Of a DNA stretch of 5,842 bases, positions 1 to 5,635 are shown piece by piece. A program made the translations under genes and the position numbers. The stretch spans positions 1-5,842 of the forward strand of contig MFGX01000059.1 in NCBI GenBank assembly GCA_001778455.1. Direction: 5' to 3'. Each line of letters begins with the position of its first letter. Within the stretch, counting starts at the first letter, position 1. The notes under the pieces are model-generated. The model searched no databases, was not told the origin of the DNA, and worked only from the letters and a program-made list of their open reading frames with translations. This DNA comes from Candidatus Fraserbacteria bacterium RBG_16_55_9. GTDB taxonomy: Bacteria > Bipolaricaulota > Bipolaricaulia > RBG-16-55-9.

Positions 1-27
1 CTCGTCGATCTTTCTTAGAAGCTCCAT
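1..27 (-). CDS. atpE: A/V-type ATPase subunit E, N-terminal fragment (runs off left edge)
   Basis: Only the first nine codons are visible. They read Met-Glu-Leu-Leu-Arg-Lys-Ile-Asp-Glu, an amphipathic charged start of the kind seen at the N-terminus of the peripheral-stalk subunit E. An AAAGGG Shine-Dalgarno overlaps the end of the upstream subunit K gene, about 10 nt before the ATG, and only 7 nt separate the K stop from this ATG, so the genes are co-transcribed. The identity rests mainly on position: archaeal-type operons usually run H-I-K-E-C-F-A-B-D, and H, I and K occur here in that order. Subunit E would pair with subunit H in the peripheral stalk that links the catalytic head to subunit I. 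The symbol follows A-type usage and is not the F-type atpE. Nine residues are too few to prove the family. Confidence 0.6.
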
Positions 28-34
28 GAGCGCA

Positions 35-370
35 TTACCCTTTGAGAATGAAGGCCATGACGAAGCCCAAGATGACGAGCGTCTCCGGGAAGGCGATCAA
101 GAAGATGCCGAAACCCAGCTGGCCAGGGTCTTCTGCGACGGCTCCCAACACGGCAGCGATGATCCGGGACTGGGCCATACCGGTGCCAATAGCGCCTCCC
201 AAGAAGGCCAAGCCGGCACCGATCGTCTTCATTCCGGAGTCTGTCAGGCCGGCGGTAGCTGTCTCCGGGTTGGCTGCCTCCTGCGCCCATCCATACAAGG
301 CTAGGCCCACCAAGATGGCATTGAAGACCATGATCGCCATCGCGAACCGCTTGATTGTCTGCTTGCCCAT
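35..370 (-). CDS. atpK: A/V-type ATPase subunit K (membrane rotor ring, c-type proteolipid)
   Basis: This 111-residue protein is the ion-carrying ring subunit. It has an N-terminal hydrophobic segment (about residues 8-30) ending near Trp-Ala-Gln-Glu-Ala, which may be a cleaved signal peptide as known for some A/V-type c subunits. A classical two-helix hairpin follows. Helix 1 (about 48-78) has the small-residue face with Gly-X-Gly and Gly-Gly-Ala-Ile-Gly-Thr-Gly motifs, then a polar loop Ala-Glu-Asp-Pro-Gly (79-83). Helix 2 (about 86-109) carries the ion-binding carboxylate Glu96 in Pro-Glu-Thr. Gln67 in helix 1 and Thr97 sit where Na+-coordinating residues lie in Na+-type rings. It is a single hairpin, not the duplicated form of some V-ATPases. 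The start is supported by AGGAGG (386-381) 10 nt before the ATG. It lies 33 nt after subunit I and 7 nt before subunit E. Confidence 0.95.
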   Translation of the reverse strand: MGKQTIKRFAMAIMVFNAILVGLALYGWAQEAANPETATAGLTDSGMKTIGAGLAFLGGAIGTGMAQSRIIAAVLGAVAEDPGQLGFGIFLIAFPETLVILGFVMAFILKG

Positions 371-380
371 AGCTAAACGT

Positions 381-386
381 CCTCCT
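381..386 (-). promoter_or_regulatory. Strong Shine-Dalgarno site of subunit K
   Basis: Read on the minus strand this is AGGAGG, 10 nt upstream of the ATG at 370. It is the strongest ribosome binding site in the ATPase operon. That fits the need for many copies of the ring subunit per complex, which is an inference. Confidence 0.75.
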
Positions 387-403
387 CTCTCGCGAGTGCG
401 AGA

Positions 404-2365
404 TTATTGTTCAATTGAGATTTCCTTTTCCTTGAAGGGCTGATACGGTTTTCCGCCCAAGTGCTCCAAGATGAATTTCTGGAAGAACTCCACCCACTGA
501 AGACGAGCGGATTGGATCGATCCTTCAAAGACGTGGAGCGCCAAGTTCACAGTGTGGAGTGCGACGGCTGCGATGATCCCTAAGATGGCCCCGATGACGA
601 TATTGCCTATGCCGGCCAGTCCTCCCACGATGCCGTTAAAAAGCGCTGCCAAGACCGCACCGGATAACGCAAACCCCATGATCCGAGCATAGGAGAGCAC
701 GTGGATGAACGGGCTCAGCGCTTCCACGAGCACGATCACGCCCCCGCCATACATCAGGAACGGCAGCGCTAGCAAGAGAATGATGACTCCCGGAAGCCAG
801 CCCTCGGGAAGGATCTTCATCAATGATCCCACGATGAGCGAGATGGCAAACAGGGCGAGAAGCAGCCCGATCTTGGCGCAGAGATGCTTCATGTCTCGAT
901 GGCGTAGCGCCGTCACAATCCCAAACGCGAAGCCCAGCAGGACTTGCGCTGCTCCCAAGGCCACCGTAATCAGCAAGAGATCAATGGGGTGTTCCAAGCG
1001 ACTGAAGGGCCAGATCCCGTAGCCATGGATGCCGAGATGCTTGAACTCGAGTCCGAAGAGTTCTCCGAAGAAAAGCCCAAACAACACAGAGAGAGCCCCC
1101 CCATCGCGCAAGATTCGAAACGCGCTGCGGCCTCCGTCCGAGTGCGCGAACTTTCTTAGCCCTGGTTTCTTCAGGCCGGGGAAACCGAAAAGCCCCCAGA
1201 GCGCGACAGCCAGAACGATCAGCCCATAGCCGATGTCGCCCACAATGATTCCAAAGAAGATGGGAAAGAAGATGCCAATGTAGGGCACGGGATCGACGCT
1301 GCCGTGCTTGGGTGTCCCGAAAGCGTTCAGGAAGAGCTGATACGGCTTCGCCCACGAGCGTTCCTTGAGGGCCACCGGGATCTCGTCATAACTCTGTTTC
1401 TCAGGGTCTTCTCGGATGATGATGCCCGGGAATTCGCGCGTGAGCGTCGCTTGAAAGTGTTTCAGCTCATCAGAGGGAAGCCATCCGGAGATGAGCAGGG
1501 TGTAGCGTGTATATCCAAAATGACCTGCGGCGTCCAGCTGAGCTACGTGGTTCTCCAGAGCTGTAGTCAAGACGACCATGCGGCTCGCGTGTTTCTGGGC
1601 TAACTCTCTGAGCTCACGCTCAATCTCCTGAAGACGTCTTGGAATGGAAGTCTGTTCCTCGCGGAGTTGAGCGATCCCTTCTCGGTACCCCCTCTCGATG
1701 TGAGGAGGAAGAGCTACAGGCCGTAGTTCTTTGGCCTGTAAATACTCCTGCACGGCTGCGGCGTAGTCAGGGTGTACGCTTGCAAGGAACTGCACGCGAT
1801 CTTCGGATAGCTCTTTCGAGGTCAGTTTGAACCGCCCTGGGATCTGTGACTGAAGAGTCTTTTCGATCTCGGCGCGAAGTTGGGGGTCTTTGTCCATGCC
1901 CATCACGGCAACGATCTCATGGCTCTTAGTGGGCAAAGATCTGAGCAGTTCTTCACTGCATTGAACGATCTCTTTGAAGCGCTCGCCGGCAGCTTGCCTC
2001 TCCCGGAGTTCTCGGCGCTCCCCAACAAGAGTCTTCAAGCGTCCTTCGAGCGATTCCAGCTCTTCTCGAAACGCCTGCGAAAGATCCTCAATGCGAAGGG
2101 TACTCTGTGTCCGTTCCTCGGGCTTGGCGTACAGGAGCTTGGGATCGACTTCGGAGAAGAGATCCAGTACTCCGCGAGCCTTGATCAGTAGATTCTCTAC
2201 TCTTCGACGATCTTCTGCTCGTTTGCTCTCCGAGGCGGGCAGAGAGGCGTCTTCCAGTTTGCAGCCTTCAAGATGGAGCACTCCCAATTTCTGGAGGCGC
2301 CTCAGGAGTTCCGGCTGGTGATCCTGAGTGTAGAGTAGATAGACTCGCTTCATCGCCCGGATCAT
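404..2365 (-). CDS. atpI: A/V-type ATPase subunit I (membrane stator, a-subunit homologue)
   Basis: This 653-residue protein is the stator subunit that forms the two ion half-channels against the rotor ring. Residues 1-350 are soluble and rich in charged heptads (coiled coil about 95-140 and 225-262), forming the collar arm that contacts the E/H stalks. The rest is hydrophobic with about seven to eight membrane segments, near 361-393, 421-440, 460-488, 495-516, 523-550, 553-583 and 585-612. Family landmarks are Phe-Phe-Gly-Ile-Ile-Val-Gly-Asp-Ile-Gly-Tyr-Gly (370-381) and Ser-Tyr-Ala-Arg-Ile (558-562) with the essential Arg561. Gln618 and Arg621 follow in the last helix region, matching the Arg/Arg/Gln group known in Thermus subunit I. 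The length is normal. The first ATG is preferred over a second ATG four codons on, because GGTGAA lies 10 nt before it. Only 6 nt separate it from the subunit H stop. Confidence 0.96.
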   Translation of the reverse strand: MIRAMKRVYLLYTQDHQPELLRRLQKLGVLHLEGCKLEDASLPASESKRAEDRRRVENLLIKARGVLDLFSEVDPKLLYAKPEERTQSTLRIEDLSQAFREELESLEGRLKTLVGERRELRERQAAGERFKEIVQCSEELLRSLPTKSHEIVAVMGMDKDPQLRAEIEKTLQSQIPGRFKLTSKELSEDRVQFLASVHPDYAAAVQEYLQAKELRPVALPPHIERGYREGIAQLREEQTSIPRRLQEIERELRELAQKHASRMVVLTTALENHVAQLDAAGHFGYTRYTLLISGWLPSDELKHFQATLTREFPGIIIREDPEKQSYDEIPVALKERSWAKPYQLFLNAFGTPKHGSVDPVPYIGIFFPIFFGIIVGDIGYGLIVLAVALWGLFGFPGLKKPGLRKFAHSDGGRSAFRILRDGGALSVLFGLFFGELFGLEFKHLGIHGYGIWPFSRLEHPIDLLLITVALGAAQVLLGFAFGIVTALRHRDMKHLCAKIGLLLALFAISLIVGSLMKILPEGWLPGVIILLLALPFLMYGGGVIVLVEALSPFIHVLSYARIMGFALSGAVLAALFNGIVGGLAGIGNIVIGAILGIIAAVALHTVNLALHVFEGSIQSARLQWVEFFQKFILEHLGGKPYQPFKEKEISIEQ

Positions 2366-2371
2366 AATTGC

Positions 2372-2740
2372 TCAGTTCACCAAGAGTTCTTTCTTGAGTT
2401 TGGCGACGAGTGCCTGGATGCGCTCGCCAGCCTTGCGGCCGATTTCCGCGGCTTCCGCTTCTGCCTGAGTCATCAGTTTTCTTGCTTCGTCTTCGGCTTG
2501 TCGGATTGCCTGTGTTCTCAGGCGCTCTGCTTCTTCGCGAGTCGTGCGCTCTACTTGTTCGCGGTCTTTCTGAATTTCTCGCTCAACTTCCTCCAAGCGT
2601 TTCTGAGCTTGCCCGCGAGTCGCTTCCAGCATCTGATTGATCTCTCTTTCTTTCTCGCGGATCGTGACAAGTTCTTGGAAGCGCTCTTCGGGGCTCTTCT
2701 TTTGCTCTTGCTCGATCTTCTCTGCTTTTCCCTTAACCAT
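2372..2740 (-). CDS. atpH: A/V-type ATPase subunit H (peripheral stalk coiled coil)
   Basis: This 122-residue, highly charged protein has almost no hydrophobic core. Residues about 15-115 form one long predicted coiled coil full of Glu, Lys, Arg, Ala and Gln. This matches the small stalk subunit H (AhaH; called F or G in other naming systems), which pairs with subunit E to form the right-handed peripheral stalk. The family has little sequence signature, so the call leans on composition, size and position as the first gene before subunit I, its usual place. The ATG at 2740 has no Shine-Dalgarno nearby. A perfect GGGAGG lies far upstream at 2783-2778, followed 4 nt later by an in-frame ATT that would add 11 residues, so the start is uncertain. 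It is not the F-type delta subunit that shares the symbol atpH. Confidence 0.82.
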   Translation of the reverse strand: MVKGKAEKIEQEQKKSPEERFQELVTIREKEREINQMLEATRGQAQKRLEEVEREIQKDREQVERTTREEAERLRTQAIRQAEDEARKLMTQAEAEAAEIGRKAGERIQALVAKLKKELLVN

Positions 2741-2809
2741 AAAAGTTACTTTTGGTGACTTGGACTGTGAAATCGCCCCTCCCGGCGTTAAAGAATCGGG
2801 TGATGGTTC

Positions 2810-2838
2810 AATATAACAAAAAAGCCTCTCCCCATCAA
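2810..2838 (-). promoter_or_regulatory. Predicted sigma70 promoter of the ATPase operon
   Basis: On the minus strand there is a -35 box TTGATG (2838-2833), a 17-nt spacer, and a -10 box TATATT (2815-2810, five of six consensus bases). Transcription would start near 2803, giving a leader of about 60 nt before the ATG of subunit H. The leader could form a weak hairpin between CCCG (2800-2797) and CGGG (2784-2781), just ahead of a GGGAGG. The optimal spacing makes this the best promoter candidate in the gap. Confidence 0.55.
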
Positions 2839-2845
2839 ATCACAT

Positions 2846-2875
2846 TTGTCTCGTGCTGGAGTTGAGCGCTAGATT
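2846..2875 (+). promoter_or_regulatory. Weak promoter candidate for the GNAT gene, possibly giving a leaderless mRNA
   Basis: TTGTCT (2846-2851) and TAGATT (2870-2875) are separated by 18 nt, each matching four of six consensus bases. Transcription would start about at the ATG at 2882, leaving no room for a ribosome binding site. None is seen: the nearest GGAG is 20 nt upstream of the ATG. The match is weak and may be chance. Confidence 0.3.
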
Positions 2876-2881
2876 CATGGC

Positions 2882-3430
2882 ATGAGAAGAGCCGTGCTGC
2901 GGTTCGATGCGTCTCGTCGCTCGGATTTCTTTCGGCTGCATTCCGAAGCGAACGCTGCGGGCTGGTGTCATTGCATAGCGTGGTGGGTTCCCACATGGGA
3001 GGGTTGGGGAGAACGCTCAGCCTCAGAAAATCGCCGACTGCGAGATGAGCTCTGTGATCGCGGTGAATACGATGGATATCTTCTGTACGTCGACGGCGAT
3101 CCCGTCGGCTGGTGCCAGATCGGCCCTCGAGATCGACTCGTCAAGATCGTCCGGCAGTATCAGCTGTTCCCAGATCCAAAGACCTGGGCGATCACCTGTT
3201 TTTTCATAGCACCTTCACACCGACAGAAAGGCCTCGCGTCGTATCTGCTCCATGAGGTGGTGCGTGATCTCGCGAAGCGGGGTGTCCGAAGGATAGAAGC
3301 ATACCCAAAATGCGGCGAGGGATTAGAAGCCCATGACCTTTGGACTGGCGCCGAAGCGATGTTTCGTGAAGCAGGTTTTAGAGTGATACGCGATGATCCG
3401 AAAAGGCCAGTCCTGGCGCTGGAGCGCTAA
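2882..3430 (+). CDS. GNAT family N-acetyltransferase
   Basis: The 182-residue protein is predicted to be cytoplasmic and to transfer an acetyl group from acetyl-CoA. The acetyl-CoA pyrophosphate loop of GNAT motif A is clear: Arg-Gln-Lys-Gly-Leu-Ala (114-119), following the strand Trp-Ala-Ile-Thr-Cys-Phe-Phe-Ile (102-109) and leading into helix 120-133. The central strand region has Asp-Gly-Asp-Pro-Val-Gly-Trp-Cys-Gln (71-79), the usual beta4 'own-protein' strand. The C-terminal part (152-178), with Ala-Glu-Ala-Met-Phe-Arg-Glu-Ala-Gly-Phe, is the typical GNAT end. The N-terminal Trp-Cys-His-Cys and Trp-Trp-Val-Pro-Thr-Trp-Glu-Gly-Trp stretch (28-42) marks a subfamily I recognise only as uncharacterised acetyltransferases. 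The substrate is unknown. The ATG at 2882 is the only possible early start, as an in-frame TAG lies 12 nt upstream. The gene stands alone and converges on the TPR gene. Confidence 0.88.
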   Translation: MRRAVLRFDASRRSDFFRLHSEANAAGWCHCIAWWVPTWEGWGERSASENRRLRDELCDRGEYDGYLLYVDGDPVGWCQIGPRDRLVKIVRQYQLFPDPKTWAITCFFIAPSHRQKGLASYLLHEVVRDLAKRGVRRIEAYPKCGEGLEAHDLWTGAEAMFREAGFRVIRDDPKRPVLALER

Positions 3431-3437
3431 GCTATTC

Positions 3438-5084
3438 TCAGAATTGCGATGCGTTGAGGGTTACATCTGCTGAGGCCCAGGCCCTCTTAAACTGGCCTTC
3501 CACTTCTGCTGCCTCGGCAGTCTTGCCCTGGGCTTGAAGGCTTTTCATCAGCCCATAGAGGGACCAGCCATTGTTTGGATATTGTTCCAGATCTTCGAGG
3601 TAGACGGCTTCTGCATCCGCGGCACGTCCCATCTTGAGCAGCTCCGCTCCCAGCGTCTGGCGCACCGGATAGTACCAGGCGGGTGGCTCGATGTAGGCTA
3701 ATCCATCTTGGATCTGCACGGCTTCTTGCAACCGGGCGATCATCTCATCTGTCTGTCCGCGGGCGCCCACCAGCTCTCCGCCTAGAGTGAGAGATGCGAT
3801 ACGTAGATCGGTCGCTGCGGTAGTGAACGAAGCTAGGACGAGTGATTCCATCTCCGGACTCTTAGCGATCTCTTCGAGCATAGCGTACTCGTTGGCAGCT
3901 TCATCGAGTTTCCCTAAGCGCACGAAAGCCATGCCACGGGCATAGTGCCAACTTCCCGTTGTGTACTGAAGTCCAGTTGAGGGTTGCGGCTCTTTCAGAA
4001 TCTCTTCCCACTTGCCGAATCTAATCAGCGCAAAGAGCGGCATTGGACGAAAATCTTCGAGTGGAGGAAGTTCACTATAGCGCGTTTCGGGGATTTCGGA
4101 AACAAGCTTGCGAGCGGCTTGGATTGCGAGCACGCTTTCTCCTTCCATGGCCGCTGCCGCAAAGAGAAAGTGAATGTTGTGGGGGTAGTAGGCCGTGAGA
4201 TACCAGCCGGGATTGCGGCGGTCGGGTGCATAGTTCTCATCGACGTGGATCGCATGTTCATTGGCGACCACGGCATCGTGATAGCGACCGACTCTCCAGA
4301 ATGTATGTGCCGGCATGTGTACCAAGTGGCCTGCACCGGGCACCAGGTTGGCGAGCCGCTCGGCGCTGGGGATAGCGCGTCCAGGATCTTGCGAGGCTTC
4401 GACAGTGTGAATGTAGTAGTGATTGGCGCCGGGGTGGTTGGGGTTGCGTTTCAAGACGGACTCAAGTGTGGCGACGATTTCGTTCGTGTAGGTCGTGGGT
4501 TGGCCGTCCTTGATCCAGAAGTTCCAGGGCATGAGATCCATCAATGTTTCGGCGAAGAGTGTCGCGGCGTCGAGGTCATCTGGGAAGCGTCTGGTCACAT
4601 CGCGCATAGCGTTGGCATAAGCAAGATCCAGCGGCTGCCGGTCTTGAGGCGGGTTTGTAGCATAGCGTTTGCTCAGGGCTTGAATATACGCTCTCTCACT
4701 CTCGCTTGCTTTCGGTGCGAGCTGGAGTGCTTTTTGTGTCAGAGCATAAGCCTCGGCTACTACACTTGCGTCCATAGGGGCGTTGATGTTTGGCCCCAGC
4801 ACCAGTGCCGCGCCCCAGTAGCAGATGGCACACTTGGGATCGAGCCTTGCGGCTTCCTGGAAGGATCGATACGCCTCTTCGTGGTTGAAGGCATAGGTCA
4901 AAATGAGTCCCTGGTCGAAGTATCTCTGTGCGAGCTCAACGTTCGTGGTGATCACGCGATGATAGGCACCTAAGTCATTAAAGAGTGGAGCTTGAGGATG
5001 GATTGAGGTAGTTTTCGATGGCTGGAGGAACATGCTGAGCACCACAAGCACAAGTACAGCCAAGACGATCACGATTCGATTCAT
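3438..5084 (-). CDS. Exported or membrane-anchored TPR repeat protein of unknown function
   Basis: This 548-residue protein begins with a hydrophobic segment (residues 3-20) after Asn-Arg, acting as a signal peptide or membrane anchor, so the rest should lie outside the cytoplasm. Helical TPR-like repeats are visible at about 55-83 (Ala-Phe-Asn-His-Glu-Glu-Ala-Tyr), 86-122, 380-405 and 472-536. The C-terminal Pro-Asn-Asn-Gly-Trp-Ser-Leu-Tyr-Gly-Leu (504-513) and Trp-Tyr-Tyr-Pro-Val-Arg (470-475) are landmarks of a widespread but uncharacterised bacterial TPR family. Histidines cluster at 217, 222, 226, 253, 256, 260, 302 and 305, and a Cys-Ala-Ile-Cys lies at 85-88. This could bind metal, but that is inference. 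The start is well supported by GGAGG (5098-5094) 9 nt upstream and by a promoter just beyond it. It shares no operon with a neighbour, so context gives no role. Confidence 0.85.
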   Translation of the reverse strand: MNRIVIVLAVLVLVVLSMFLQPSKTTSIHPQAPLFNDLGAYHRVITTNVELAQRYFDQGLILTYAFNHEEAYRSFQEAARLDPKCAICYWGAALVLGPNINAPMDASVVAEAYALTQKALQLAPKASESERAYIQALSKRYATNPPQDRQPLDLAYANAMRDVTRRFPDDLDAATLFAETLMDLMPWNFWIKDGQPTTYTNEIVATLESVLKRNPNHPGANHYYIHTVEASQDPGRAIPSAERLANLVPGAGHLVHMPAHTFWRVGRYHDAVVANEHAIHVDENYAPDRRNPGWYLTAYYPHNIHFLFAAAAMEGESVLAIQAARKLVSEIPETRYSELPPLEDFRPMPLFALIRFGKWEEILKEPQPSTGLQYTTGSWHYARGMAFVRLGKLDEAANEYAMLEEIAKSPEMESLVLASFTTAATDLRIASLTLGGELVGARGQTDEMIARLQEAVQIQDGLAYIEPPAWYYPVRQTLGAELLKMGRAADAEAVYLEDLEQYPNNGWSLYGLMKSLQAQGKTAEAAEVEGQFKRAWASADVTLNASQF

Positions 5085-5093
5085 ATCTCATCG

Positions 5094-5098
5094 CCTCC
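5094..5098 (-). promoter_or_regulatory. Shine-Dalgarno site of the TPR gene
   Basis: Read on the minus strand this is GGAGG, 9 nt before the ATG at 5084. It fixes that start, and together with the promoter it implies a leader of only about 17 nt. Confidence 0.75.
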
Positions 5099-5107
5099 GT
5101 GGAGCGC

Positions 5108-5135
5108 ATTATAACAGCGCAGTGTTCAAAGTCCA
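5108..5135 (-). promoter_or_regulatory. Predicted extended -10 promoter of the TPR gene
   Basis: On the minus strand a perfect TATAAT (5113-5108) is preceded by TGT (5116-5114), forming an extended -10 element. A four-of-six -35 match TGGACT (5135-5130) lies 16 nt upstream. Transcription would start near 5101. Two direct copies of AGCGCA (5103-5108 and 5116-5121) flank the -10 box and could be a regulator site or chance. Confidence 0.6.
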
Positions 5136-5136
5136 C

Positions 5137-5165
5137 TTGGCAGCGATATCGCATAGACTTATACT
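5137..5165 (+). promoter_or_regulatory. Predicted sigma70 promoter for the membrane protein-cas6 genes
   Basis: TTGGCA (5137-5142) and TATACT (5160-5165) each match five of six consensus bases, with an ideal 17-nt spacer. Transcription would begin near 5172, right at a GGGAGG Shine-Dalgarno. Its -35 box is one base away from the -35 box of the opposing TPR promoter, so the two promoters are back to back and may be co-regulated. Confidence 0.6.
5143..5152. promoter_or_regulatory. Perfect 10-bp palindrome GCGATATCGC in the promoter spacer
   Basis: The palindrome starts on the base after the -35 box and fills most of the spacer of the plus-strand promoter. This is a common place for a repressor or spacer-binding activator site. 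No regulator gene is seen in the window, so the operator role is inferred from position and symmetry only. Confidence 0.35.
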
Positions 5166-5171
5166 GGCCCT

Positions 5172-5177
5172 GGGAGG
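5172..5177 (+). promoter_or_regulatory. Shine-Dalgarno site before an out-of-frame ATG
   Basis: GGGAGG lies 7 nt before the ATG at 5185, ideal spacing for initiation there. In the sequence as given that ATG reads only Met-Gly-Arg-Ser before a TAG at 5197-5199, while the next frame is open and hydrophobic. This is the key evidence for a disrupted or mis-sequenced start of the following gene. Confidence 0.6.
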
Positions 5178-5184
5178 TTTTCTC

Positions 5185-5303
5185 ATGGGGAGATCATAGC
5201 TCTAGGAGCGGCCTTAGCAGCTCTAGTTGTTGTAAGCGAATTTCTGCGACGTGCCCTGCGGCGATTCGCAGGACAGAAAACTCCCTCTTCTTCCGGGCGG
5301 GCA
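5185..5303 (+). pseudogene. Frame-disrupted N-terminal part of the small membrane protein gene
   Basis: From 5190 to 5303 the frame of the downstream membrane protein is open and encodes 38 plausible residues. They contain a hydrophobic helix (Ile-Ile-Ala-Leu-Gly-Ala-Ala-Leu-Ala-Ala-Leu-Val-Val-Val) followed by an Arg-rich stretch. No ATG, GTG or TTG lies in this frame upstream of 5304. The ATG at 5185, with its good Shine-Dalgarno and promoter, is offset by one base. One extra G in the GGGG run (5187-5190) would join them into a 149-residue protein. It may be a sequencing or assembly error, a real frameshift, or a -1 slip on GGGG. A less likely alternative is that this stretch is only a leader. 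Confidence 0.55.
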
Positions 5304-5633
5304 ATGCGATGGTTGGAATTCGCTTTCGCAACGCTGACCTTTCCATTTGTTCTCTTGATTTATCTGGTAGCGGCTCTCTGGCTCTTGCCCTATGTTCTGC
5401 TGAGCAAGCCCTATCGGCTCCACTGGAAAGAAACTCGGCAGCATCAGCGAGAGGAGGAAGGGCCGAGTGCAAGTCCCTTCTCTCGCCAGCTCGCCTCGCT
5501 TAGAGTAGCCGGTTTCCTCGCTCTGCCGATCAAGCCGATCTTTGCGTTTATGGATTGGGTGGAGCGGCGACCTACGGTCCGACCTCTTCGCAGTTTGAAG
5601 ATTGAAAAGCCGCTCAAGGATGAGCACATTTAA
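5304..5633 (+). CDS. Small membrane protein of unknown function preceding cas6
   Basis: The intact frame encodes 109 residues. Residues about 4-34 form a strongly hydrophobic membrane segment rich in Leu, Phe, Ala and Val, ending in Leu-Leu-Ser-Lys-Pro-Tyr-Arg. A charged linker with Arg-Glu-Glu-Glu (about 43-60) follows, then a shorter amphipathic or re-entrant hydrophobic stretch (67-82) and a basic tail. I recognise no family. The ATG at 5304 has no convincing Shine-Dalgarno; the true start is probably 5185, after repair of a one-base frame break, giving a second N-terminal helix. The stop at 5631-5633 is 2 nt before the cas6 start, so the two genes are probably co-transcribed and translationally coupled. 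A role linked to CRISPR defence is inferred from this spacing alone. Confidence 0.6.
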   Translation: MRWLEFAFATLTFPFVLLIYLVAALWLLPYVLLSKPYRLHWKETRQHQREEEGPSASPFSRQLASLRVAGFLALPIKPIFAFMDWVERRPTVRPLRSLKIEKPLKDEHI

Positions 5634-5635
5634 CC

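Larger units (their letters stand above)
2741..2881. other. Divergent intergenic region between atpH and the GNAT gene
   Basis: These 141 bases separate two divergently transcribed genes. They hold the ATPase promoter, its leader with the displaced GGGAGG, and a weak promoter candidate for the acetyltransferase. No small gene, repeat array or tRNA is visible. Confidence 0.7.

Noticed and set aside
42..443. A 133-codon plus-strand frame opposite subunit K
   Set aside because: It is antisense to a clear c-ring subunit and is explained by the Gly/Ala-rich codons of that gene.
981..1355. A 124-codon minus-strand frame inside the subunit I gene
   Set aside because: It is an alternative frame of subunit I, whose own translation across this stretch contains conserved membrane segments.
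2772..2804. Inverted repeat ATCGCCC...GGGTGAT as a riboswitch or terminator
   Set aside because: The stem is short with one mismatch and a 19-nt loop, no T run follows, and no known riboswitch core is recognisable.
3681..4840. Possible heme-binding motif in the TPR protein
   Set aside because: The Cys-Ala-Ile-Cys at residues 85-88 is followed by Tyr, not His, so it is not a c-type heme site.
3984..4973. A 329-codon open frame on the plus strand
   Set aside because: It lies fully antisense to the TPR gene, which has clear family motifs, a signal segment, a Shine-Dalgarno and a promoter. The plus-strand translation has no recognisable domain and is a codon-bias shadow.
5099..5503. A 134-codon plus-strand open frame starting at 5099
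   Set aside because: Its ATG lies upstream of the predicted plus-strand promoter and within the TPR leader. It overlaps the better-supported membrane protein frame, and its Ser/Arg/Cys-rich translation has no domain.
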